Assembly: GCA_964461635.1 (NCBI GenBank)
Contig: CAYWVC010000072.1
Location: 1 to 5,416 of the forward strand
Source of the DNA: RGIG3994 sp964461635
Lineage (GTDB): Bacteria; Bacillota; Clostridia; Oscillospirales; CAG-272
Length of the DNA stretch: 5,416 nt
Direction: 5' to 3'
The translations under genes and the position numbers were made by a program. The first letter of the stretch is position 1, and each line of letters opens with the position of its first letter. Below, piece after piece: positions 1 through 5,416 of the stretch. The notes beneath the pieces are model-generated. The model saw nothing but the letters and a program-made list of their open reading frames with translations, was not told where the DNA came from and ran no database searches.

Positions 1-971
1 GCGCATCTGCCGCGCGGCGTACGCGAGAGGTAGCCGAGCTGCATCAGGTAGGGCTCGTAGACGTCCTCAAGTGTGACCGCCTCCTCACCGACGGTCGCGG
101 CGAGGGTCTCAAGTCCGACGGGTCCGCCGCCGTAGAATTCTATAATAGTGCGGAGCATTTTACGGTCTGTCTCATCGAGCCCGAGCTCGTCGATCTCAAG
201 CTTATCGAGGGCGTAGCTCGCGATCGCGGAGTCGATCGAGCCGTTGCCCGCCACCTGCGCAAAGTCGCGCACCCGCTTGAGCAATCGGTTGGCGATACGC
301 GGCGTACCGCGTGAGCGCGAGGCGATGGCGTAGGCTCCGTCCCCGCTGATCTCAATACCGAGAATGGTTGCACTGCGCGTGACGATAGAGGCAAGCTCCT
401 CGGGCGAGTAAAGCTCAAGCTTCAGCATAACGCCGAAGCGGTCGCGCAGGGGAGAGGTCAACTGACCCGCGCGGGTAGTCGCGCCGACGAGGGTAAAGCG
501 CGGGAGGTCGATGCGTATGCTCCGTGCCGCGGGACCTTTACCTATAATGATATCGAGCGAGTTATCCTCCATAGCGGGGTAGAGGATCTCCTCAACCGAG
601 CGCGACAGGCGGTGAATCTCGTCAATGAAGAGCACGTCGCCCGGGTTGAGGTTGGTCAGCAGAGCGGCAAGGTCGCCTTGGCGCTCTATCGCGGGGCCCG
701 AGGTAATACGGACGTTCACGCCCATCTCGGCGGCTATTATAAAGGCAAGCGTGGTCTTTCCGAGTCCCGGGGGACCGTAGAGCAACACGTGGTCGAGCGA
801 TTCGCCGCGTTGCTTGGCGGCTTCGATATATATTTTAAGATTCTCCTTGACCTTATCCTGCCCGATGTATTCCTCAAGATGATGCGGGCGAAGGGAAAGG
901 TCGATATCGGTGTCCTCAGGCGTATAGGAGGACGAAACTATTCGGTTTTCAAGGTCGAGTTCTTCCGGCAT
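1..971 (-). CDS. ruvB: Holliday junction branch migration ATPase RuvB (3' end cut by window edge)
   Basis: RuvB is the AAA+ motor that, as hexameric rings loaded by RuvA, drives Holliday-junction branch migration in recombinational repair. My reading of the minus strand gives 323 complete codons, so only the last roughly 10-25 residues of this usually 330-350 aa protein are missing. Visible motifs are the N-terminal RPHHLEEYIGQ segment (28-38), Walker A GPPGLGKT (66-73), Walker B LFIDEIH (114-120), sensor 1 GATTRAG (163-169), the arginine-finger region LRDRFG (175-180), and sensor 2 RGTPRIANRLLKR (221-233). The C-terminal winged helix runs from GGGPVGLETLA to YLSRTPRGR at the edge. The ATG at 971 is chosen because an in-frame TGA lies just two codons before it (978-980) and an AAAGGAG site precedes it. 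It follows ruvA by 28 nt, the usual order. No frameshift or missing catalytic residue is seen. Confidence 0.97.
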   Translation of the reverse strand, partial: MPEELDLENRIVSSSYTPEDTDIDLSLRPHHLEEYIGQDKVKENLKIYIEAAKQRGESLDHVLLYGPPGLGKTTLAFIIAAEMGVNVRITSGPAIERQGDLAALLTNLNPGDVLFIDEIHRLSRSVEEILYPAMEDNSLDIIIGKGPAARSIRIDLPRFTLVGATTRAGQLTSPLRDRFGVMLKLELYSPEELASIVTRSATILGIEISGDGAYAIASRSRGTPRIANRLLKRVRDFAQVAGNGSIDSAIASYALDKLEIDELGLDETDRKMLRTIIEFYGGGPVGLETLAATVGEEAVTLEDVYEPYLMQLGYLSRTPRGRC

Positions 972-982
972 ATCCGTTCATT

Positions 983-989
983 CTCCTTT
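983..989 (-). promoter_or_regulatory. Ribosome binding site of ruvB
   Basis: AAAGGAG on the minus strand lies 11 nt before the ATG at 971, in the 28-nt gap after the ruvA stop. An out-of-frame ATG (979-981) sits only 1 nt after this site and overlaps a TGA in the ruvB frame. That is too close for initiation, so the site is assigned to the ATG at 971. Confidence 0.75.
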
Positions 990-999
990 CTCGGCGACG

Positions 1000-1608
1000 T
1001 TATCTGCGGACAAGGCGCTTGGTCGCCGCCTTAAAGATCTCCTCCACCGACATACCGGCGGTATTTACGTCGCGCAGAGCGGAGAGGATCTCGGCACGGG
1101 TATAGCCCACGACCGACAGTGCCTCTATCGCGTCGTTAAGCTCGCTGTGCTCATCCAAAAGGGAGGAGGGAGCCGCCGTATCCGTGCTCGCAAACGCCGC
1201 GGCGTCTGCACTGAGCTTGTCCTTGAGCTCAAGGATGATCCTTGCGGCGGTCTTTGCTCCGACTCCGCTCGCCTTGGAGAGCGATTTCTTGTCCTCCGAG
1301 CAGACGGCGATCGCAAGCTTGTCGGGGGTGAGGTAGGACAGCACGGCAACGGCGACCTTCGGGCCCACGCCCGATACGCCGAGCAGGAGCCTGAACGCCG
1401 ACAGCTCCTCCTGCGAGGCAAAGCCGAAGAGCTCTATTCCGTCCTCACGTACCGAGAGGTAGGTGAAGAGCTTGGCTTGCGCTCCGACCGGGGGCAGGGT
1501 ATCGTGCGTCGTTTGGCTGACCGTCATACGGTATCCGATTCCGCCCGCGTCTATCACGGCGAAGGTGGGGTCGCTCACCTCAAGGGTTCCTTTGATATAG
1601 TAAAACAT
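1000..1608 (-). CDS. ruvA: Holliday junction branch migration complex subunit RuvA
   Basis: RuvA binds the four-way junction as a tetramer and recruits RuvB. At 202 aa it has the normal family length of about 200. The N-terminal OB-fold domain begins MFYYIKGTLE and covers about residues 1-65. Two helix-hairpin-helix motifs follow: LLGVSGVGPKVA (about 75-86) and ASGVGAKTAARI (about 113-124), the second continuing into the characteristic ILELKDKL helix. A variable Ala/Ser/Thr-rich linker (about 133-152) leads to the RuvB-binding domain III (about 155-202), with the typical VVGYTRAEI and SVEEIFKAATKRL segments. The ATG at 1608 lies 2 nt after the stop of the yfhO-like gene, and its ribosome binding site lies within that gene's last codons, so translation is probably coupled. 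ruvB follows directly. No ruvC is seen in the window. No abnormal features. Confidence 0.97.
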   Translation of the reverse strand: MFYYIKGTLEVSDPTFAVIDAGGIGYRMTVSQTTHDTLPPVGAQAKLFTYLSVREDGIELFGFASQEELSAFRLLLGVSGVGPKVAVAVLSYLTPDKLAIAVCSEDKKSLSKASGVGAKTAARIILELKDKLSADAAAFASTDTAAPSSLLDEHSELNDAIEALSVVGYTRAEILSALRDVNTAGMSVEEIFKAATKRLVRR

Positions 1609-1610
1609 TA

Positions 1611-4600
1611 TTATTCTCCGTTATCTTCGGTGTTTTCGTTCGGTATCGCCGCCGTCGGCTCCCCGTCGGGGAGGTCGTCTGCCGTCAGAAACGCCCCGTC
1701 TGGCAGGGGCTCCGCCGGCTCAAGGTTGCGGTCGGCGGGAACGGTATCTCCGCGCGGAACGGTCACCGTCCGCTTGGTCGGCTCACTGCCGTCGGGCGGG
1801 GGAGCTTCTCCTTCGCCTTTGCTTTCGCCTTCGGCGTCGGTACCGTCCTCTCCGTCAAGCGCGTCGGTATATCCGCCTGCCGGGGGATCGGGAATCGTTA
1901 TCGGCATAAATATCCGTCCGAGGAAGCGATCGAGCTTTTTCTCAAATATTATGATCAGTACAAACAGCAGGATCCCGAAGATCGAGAGGGCAAGCCCGAC
2001 CGTGAAGGTCTTCGGGCGGTAGAGCAGCTCCACCTCGTGCGTGCCGCCGTCCGAGATATCGAAGGCGATCACCGCGCCGTCGGTAGACTTCTCACCGAGG
2101 GTGCTGTCGGTCATTACGCCGAGGGTATCGACCCGCTTGCCGTCGACCTTGATTATCCAGCCCTCGTCGTAGGGAATGGAGGTGAACACGGTGGTCGCGC
2201 CCTCGGTCGTTATCGTGCCCGTAAGGTGATCGTCGGTGTAGCCCTCGTCGATCACGAGCTGCGAGCTCGCAAGGCGGGTCATAACGTCCTTGTACACCTC
2301 GCAATCAAGGTAGTAGAAGAGCGGTACGCCGTCGGTGACGTAGAGGTTCTGCGACTGAAGGGTCAGGGTGACGGTCGCACGGCCGCCCTCCGCGACCTTG
2401 CCGAGGAAGAGGGCGCGCTCCGATCCGCCGCCGTAGACGTTGCCGTACGATCCGGTCGGTGCGCTGAAGGTGAATTCGCGCTGGAATTCGCTCGGCAGGT
2501 AGAAGAAAACGTACTGATATTCGACGGCGACGCCCTCGTCGTCCTCCTCTTCTTCCTCGTCGTAGTCCTCATCGTAATCGGTGTCGCCGCGGTTTGCGAT
2601 CTGATCGCGGACGTCCTCCGGCGTGTCGATGAAGGGAACGGTCAGCGTATACCGCACGTAGGCGGTCGAATTGTCGCTTGATTTCGCGTAGTTGATATAG
2701 GGATATTTGTAATTCGAGGTCGAGGTTGGGGTGCCGTTGGATTTCGTGACGTTGCTCGTCGATACGGTCTGCCCGGTCATGGGCTTGAATACCTCTATCT
2801 CGGTCTCCGATCCGAGCATTGCCGTCACGATGGCGTTGAGCCGCTCGTAGGGGTTCTGATAGTCCGACATCTCAATATCCTTGATATTACCGCTCACGGC
2901 GTAGCCGAGTGCCAGCGCGTAGAGGTTGCGGTAGACGGTGTAGCCGTCGTCGGAATAATATTCCTCGTAGAGCTCGGGGTCGGTGAGCAGGAAGGTGGCT
3001 GCCCTTGATTCGGCACTGCTGTCGTCAAGCGGGGCGAGAACGTACTTCACGCCGAGCAGTGAATCGGACACCGCGTTGCCGGGGTAGTACCTTGTCTCGT
3101 GCGATTTGCCGAAGTAGCCCATATTCTTCAGGAATCTTATCGTCGTGGCGTTGAGGGTGGAGGTCGAGCTCGTCAGACCGTGCACGTTCAGCGCCATATT
3201 ATCGTTTGATTTTCTGTGGGTAAGCTCCTCCAGACGGTAGAAGGACAGGTCGCTGTCCTGCACGGTGTTGACCGTCTCACGCAAGGGGTCGATCGCGTTG
3301 TGGTAGGTCGTGTACTTCGTGTACACAACGTCGGCTCCGAGGTCGAGACAGTTGCAAAGCCCGTTGCCGAAGAGCTCGGCACAGATCAGCACCGCAAGGA
3401 TAGCCGAGACTGCCCGCGGCTTCTTCGCGTGCTTTATCGCGCAGAGCAGGGCGAGGTATACGCCGACGCAGGCGACCGAGAGCCACACGCACTCAAGGTC
3501 GAGCAGCTTGCCGACCTCGTGATCGCGGTGGTAGGAGCTGTCGCCGAGGATGAAGGTCGAGAACTCCGACCTTTGCGCCACGGCAAGCAGGGCGACTATG
3601 ACCGCCGAGCTGCAGAACATCACTCCCGAGCGCACCCGCCGGATTTCAAGGAAGCCCTCGTAAGCCAGGGTCAGCAGGAAGAAGCTTAGCATAAAGCTGT
3701 ATCGGTAGTTCAGCCAGTTCGGACGCTGGAATCCGTGCCACACAAGGTCGGCGGGACGGATCAGAAAGCTCAGGAGGAAGAAGGCGATGAAGACACCCGA
3801 GCATATCTTCTCCCGCGCCGAGTAGCGCGGATTGCAGAAGAATACTGGAATGAGCAACAGCGTGAGCATCCCGCAGTAGACGAACGGCAGACCCTCGGGG
3901 CGCACCGTGTCGTAGGAGCAGGGAAGGAACTTGACGAATATGTCAAGCAGGTCAAAGTTGGTCGAGAATGACCAATTGGTGGTGGAGAAGGTCGTCTTGC
4001 CGAAGGTCAGCGAGTAGTATGCCGACAGCAATATGACCGCCGCCATCGCCGCCGCCAGCACCGAGAAGAAGGCGAAGCGCAGGAACGACTTTGCAAAGTG
4101 GGTGAGCTCACCCTTCGGGTTATTCTTGCCGTTCTCGTTGTTCCTGAAGTAATAGAAGAGGAAGTACGCCACGCAGTAGATGCATACCATCCAGCCGATG
4201 TAGAAGTTACTGAAGAGCGTCAGCGCCAAAAACGCCGTGTAGAGCTTGTAATGCCCCTTCTTGATCAGCTCCTCAAGCCCGAAGGTGACGAGCGGGAGCC
4301 ACATCACCGCGTCTATCCACATCGAGTTGTGCTGTTGCACTATGCAGTAGGCGGAGAGGGCGTACATACAGGAGAAGGTCACGACGTTGATTCGGCTGAA
4401 GGTCGGCTTGTCCGACGAATGACGGTGCAAAAAGAAGCCGAACGTCACGCCGCAGATCCCGGTTTTGAGCAGGAATATCGCCAACAGAGCCTCAAGTATC
4501 ATACTCTGCGGGAAGAGCGCGACGATCATCGCAAACGGGCTCGCAAGGTAGTATGCGTACATACCGAGGAACTCTCCGCCGAGGGCTCGGCTGAAGGAGT

Positions 4601-5027
4601 AGAGAAGGCTCATATCCCCGGTCAGGGCGTTGCGCAAGCCCTCGTAAAAGCTCACGTACTGACCGTTGAGGTCGAGCACGAGCACCGAGCTCTCGCCGAT
4701 CGGCCAGATCCCCATCGAGGCGTAGATCAAATACATCAGTATGGCGGGGATAAAGAAGGCGAATAGCAGGTAGCCGTATTCGCCGAAGGTGCGGCGAAAG
4801 CGTGCGCGGAAGGTCGGCTTTTCGCCGATCAGCGGCGAGAGCACCTCGGGCTCGGGGTGCGCGGAGGGGGTATCGTATCTCATCTTTTTCATCTTTTCCT
4901 TTTCGGTGCATTCGGCGCAAACGTAACCCTTCTTCTTGCGCCGCATATGCGTGATAATGCCCGTTTTGTGCGTTACGGGTCCGCCGCACTCAACGCACAC
5001 GGCGGGGCTTGCGTTATCCTTGCTCAT
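1611..5027 (-). CDS. YfhO-family GT-C-like membrane protein with N-terminal zinc-ribbon-like module
   Basis: A polytopic membrane protein of 1138 aa, well above the roughly 800-900 aa usual for YfhO proteins. In Bacillus subtilis, YfhO is the GT-C-type enzyme needed to glycosylate lipoteichoic acid from a lipid-linked sugar; donor and acceptor here are unknown. Residues 11-40 hold CVEC and CAEC pairs around a basic loop, a zinc-ribbon-like module. The first membrane segment (about 85-104) leads into an external loop with VLDLNGQYVSFYEGL; D119 is in the position expected of a GT-C acidic residue. Family-typical SLLYSFSRALGG and YAYYLASPF follow, then roughly a dozen further membrane segments to about 550. 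The external domain (about 560-1005) includes HGLTSSTSTLNATT, an acidic run (815-831) and IPYDEGWIIKVDGKRV (951-966). A last membrane segment (1008-1028) precedes a 110-residue acidic/Pro-rich cytoplasmic tail. The ATG at 5027 is preferred over the GTG at 5060 because AAGGAAGG stands 8 nt before it, whereas the GTG has no such site. It overlaps the DUF951 gene by 14 nt. Confidence 0.9.
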   Translation of the reverse strand: MSKDNASPAVCVECGGPVTHKTGIITHMRRKKKGYVCAECTEKEKMKKMRYDTPSAHPEPEVLSPLIGEKPTFRARFRRTFGEYGYLLFAFFIPAILMYLIYASMGIWPIGESSVLVLDLNGQYVSFYEGLRNALTGDMSLLYSFSRALGGEFLGMYAYYLASPFAMIVALFPQSMILEALLAIFLLKTGICGVTFGFFLHRHSSDKPTFSRINVVTFSCMYALSAYCIVQQHNSMWIDAVMWLPLVTFGLEELIKKGHYKLYTAFLALTLFSNFYIGWMVCIYCVAYFLFYYFRNNENGKNNPKGELTHFAKSFLRFAFFSVLAAAMAAVILLSAYYSLTFGKTTFSTTNWSFSTNFDLLDIFVKFLPCSYDTVRPEGLPFVYCGMLTLLLIPVFFCNPRYSAREKICSGVFIAFFLLSFLIRPADLVWHGFQRPNWLNYRYSFMLSFFLLTLAYEGFLEIRRVRSGVMFCSSAVIVALLAVAQRSEFSTFILGDSSYHRDHEVGKLLDLECVWLSVACVGVYLALLCAIKHAKKPRAVSAILAVLICAELFGNGLCNCLDLGADVVYTKYTTYHNAIDPLRETVNTVQDSDLSFYRLEELTHRKSNDNMALNVHGLTSSTSTLNATTIRFLKNMGYFGKSHETRYYPGNAVSDSLLGVKYVLAPLDDSSAESRAATFLLTDPELYEEYYSDDGYTVYRNLYALALGYAVSGNIKDIEMSDYQNPYERLNAIVTAMLGSETEIEVFKPMTGQTVSTSNVTKSNGTPTSTSNYKYPYINYAKSSDNSTAYVRYTLTVPFIDTPEDVRDQIANRGDTDYDEDYDEEEEEDDEGVAVEYQYVFFYLPSEFQREFTFSAPTGSYGNVYGGGSERALFLGKVAEGGRATVTLTLQSQNLYVTDGVPLFYYLDCEVYKDVMTRLASSQLVIDEGYTDDHLTGTITTEGATTVFTSIPYDEGWIIKVDGKRVDTLGVMTDSTLGEKSTDGAVIAFDISDGGTHEVELLYRPKTFTVGLALSIFGILLFVLIIIFEKKLDRFLGRIFMPITIPDPPAGGYTDALDGEDGTDAEGESKGEGEAPPPDGSEPTKRTVTVPRGDTVPADRNLEPAEPLPDGAFLTADDLPDGEPTAAIPNENTEDNGE
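1616..1619 (-). promoter_or_regulatory. Ribosome binding site of ruvA, inside the upstream gene
   Basis: GGAG lies 7 nt before the ruvA ATG and forms part of the final Asn-Gly-Glu codons of the upstream membrane-protein gene. Ribosomes finishing that gene would therefore pass over the ruvA start, which favours translational coupling. Confidence 0.8.
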
Positions 5028-5247
5028 CGGCTGAACCTTCCTTTCGATCCCCGTCGCCACAGTGCGGCAGGACCTTTTTTATCGCTTTTTCGACCTTAAG
5101 TCGGTCAAGGGTCATATCCCTTCCGCAGCCGGTACATATAAGTCGAACGTCGCTGCCGGATCTTACGACCCTGAAGACCGACGAGCCGCAGGGATGCGGC
5201 TTTTTCAGCTCAAGCAGGTCGCCCGGCGAAAATCTGATTATACTCAC
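5014..5247 (-). CDS. DUF951 family small Cys-containing protein
   Basis: A 77-aa cytoplasmic protein of the DUF951 family, whose function is not established. The recognisable core is FSPGDLLELKKPHPCGS (about residues 6-22), then VVRSGSDVRLICTGCG (27-42) and a basic LDRLKVEKAIKKVL helix (48-60). Cys20 of PHPCG and the Cys38/Cys41 CxxC pair suggest a small metal-binding fold; a further Cys63 in PHCG could be a fourth ligand. The tail beyond about residue 61 is hydrophilic and looks longer than in members I recall, which are about 60-70 aa. The GTG at 5247 is chosen because GAGAGGAG precedes it by 6 nt and the family core begins straight after. An upstream ATG at 5295 would lie upstream of the -10 box and so outside the transcript. 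It is the first gene after the promoter and its stop overlaps the next gene's start by 14 nt. Confidence 0.88.
   Translation of the reverse strand: MSIIRFSPGDLLELKKPHPCGSSVFRVVRSGSDVRLICTGCGRDMTLDRLKVEKAIKKVLPHCGDGDRKEGSADEQG
5036..5043 (-). promoter_or_regulatory. Ribosome binding site deciding the yfhO-like start
   Basis: AAGGAAGG lies 8 nt before the ATG at 5027, within the 3' end of the DUF951 gene. It supports this ATG over the GTG 33 nt upstream at 5060, which has no purine-rich site in front of it. Confidence 0.8.
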
Positions 5248-5253
5248 GAAAAG

Positions 5254-5261
5254 CTCCTCTC
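5254..5261 (-). promoter_or_regulatory. Ribosome binding site deciding the DUF951 GTG start
   Basis: GAGAGGAG ends 6 nt before the GTG at 5247 and is the only strong site in the short leader. It supports the GTG start. Part of it (GAGGA, 5255-5259) is complementary to UCCUC at 5268-5272 in the same leader. Confidence 0.8.
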
Positions 5262-5283
5262 GTTCCCGAGGATATATAATAGC

Positions 5284-5312
5284 ATTATACCACATAAATC
5301 CGGCGTTGTAAA
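5284..5312 (-). promoter_or_regulatory. Vegetative sigma-A type promoter of the operon
   Basis: On the minus strand a -35 box TTTACA (5307-5312, five of six consensus bases) is followed by a 17-bp spacer and a perfect -10 box TATAAT (5284-5289). A TG one base before the -10 box (TGGTATAAT) makes an extended -10. Transcription would begin near 5277, giving a leader of about 30 nt before the GTG of the DUF951 gene. It lies just after a terminator, as expected of an operon start. No operator repeat was recognised around it. Confidence 0.88.
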
Positions 5313-5343
5313 TCCCGTTTTTCGTTTACGGTCGGTTTGCCCG

Positions 5344-5396
5344 AAAAAAACAGGTCGGGCGGAGCCTGAAGCAAGGTGCCTCAAAGCTCCGTCCGA
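5344..5396 (-). terminator. Rho-independent terminator of the upstream unit
   Basis: On the minus strand an 11-bp stem is formed by TCGGACGGAGC (5386-5396) and GCTCCGCCCGA (5355-5365), with one G-U pair. An inner 5-bp stem GAGGC/GCTTC closes on an ACCTT loop. After a 4-nt gap (CCTG) comes a run of seven T (5344-5350). The orientation fits termination of a minus-strand gene lying beyond the right edge. The gap before the T run makes it slightly imperfect, and a short CAGG/CCTG pairing could compete. On the plus strand no comparable T run follows the stem. Confidence 0.75.
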
Positions 5397-5416
5397 TGAC
5401 GAAATCGAATTATTTT

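Noticed and set aside
949..981. A 10-codon frame starting at the ATG at 981, overlapping the start of ruvB
   Set aside because: Its ATG is 1 nt after the ribosome binding site, too close for initiation; probably chance.
612..1034. A 140-codon plus-strand frame across the start of ruvB
   Set aside because: Antisense to the conserved Walker A/B region of ruvB, so it is a shadow frame.
1147..2022. A 291-codon open frame on the plus strand across ruvA and the end of the yfhO-like gene
   Set aside because: It is antisense to two well-supported genes, has a low-complexity Ser/Gly/Pro-rich second half, matches no family I recognise and has no convincing ribosome binding site.
4098..4766. A 222-codon open frame on the plus strand opposite the membrane region of the yfhO-like gene
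   Set aside because: Its composition (many His, Glu, Arg, Val) is what the reverse complement of a membrane-protein gene gives; no domain is visible.
5028..5060. GTG at 5060 as the start of the yfhO-like gene, adding 11 residues
   Set aside because: No ribosome binding site precedes it, whereas AAGGAAGG lies 8 nt before the ATG at 5027.
5248..5295. ATG at 5295 as the start of the DUF951 gene
   Set aside because: This ATG lies upstream of the -10 box of the predicted promoter, so it would not be in the transcript, and the extra residues do not resemble the family.
1..5416. A hidden novel system such as a defence cassette, CRISPR array, retroelement or mobile element
   Set aside because: No direct repeats with spacers, transposase, integrase, reverse transcriptase or terminal inverted repeats were seen; all four genes belong to known families and the intergenic space is under 175 bp in total.

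Overview
The window looks like part of a chromosome from a low-visibility, fairly GC-rich member of the Bacillota, most likely class Clostridia. The reasons are a DUF951 protein (a family typical of Bacillota), a YfhO-type envelope glycosyltransferase, strong AAGGAGG-like ribosome binding sites in front of every gene, and a textbook vegetative promoter. I cannot place it to genus. The GC content, estimated by eye, is in the high fifties, and no part of the window differs visibly from the rest in composition.

All genes lie on the minus strand, so transcription runs from high to low coordinates. From the right edge there is a rho-independent terminator (5344-5396) that closes an upstream unit outside the window, then a near-consensus promoter (5284-5312) and a leader of about 30 nt. 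Four tightly packed genes follow: a small Cys-containing DUF951 protein (5014-5247), a very large YfhO-family membrane protein (1611-5027), ruvA (1000-1608) and ruvB (1-971, cut by the left edge). The first two genes overlap by 14 nt, yfhO and ruvA are separated by 2 nt, and ruvA and ruvB by 28 nt. No promoter or terminator is apparent inside the block, so it reads as one operon with translational coupling.

RuvA and RuvB are the Holliday-junction branch-migration complex and look intact and ordinary. The YfhO protein is an envelope enzyme with a polytopic GT-C-like core and a large extracytoplasmic domain. It carries three additions: an N-terminal four-cysteine zinc-ribbon-like module, an acidic stretch in the external domain, and a 110-residue acidic/proline-rich cytoplasmic tail. 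No functional link between the glycosyltransferase and the DNA-repair pair is evident from sequence; co-transcription is the only connection visible.

I see no mobile element, CRISPR array, RNA gene or defence-type cassette. The most interesting points are the zinc-ribbon fusion on YfhO, its genetic coupling to ruvAB, and a possible fourth zinc ligand in the DUF951 protein.
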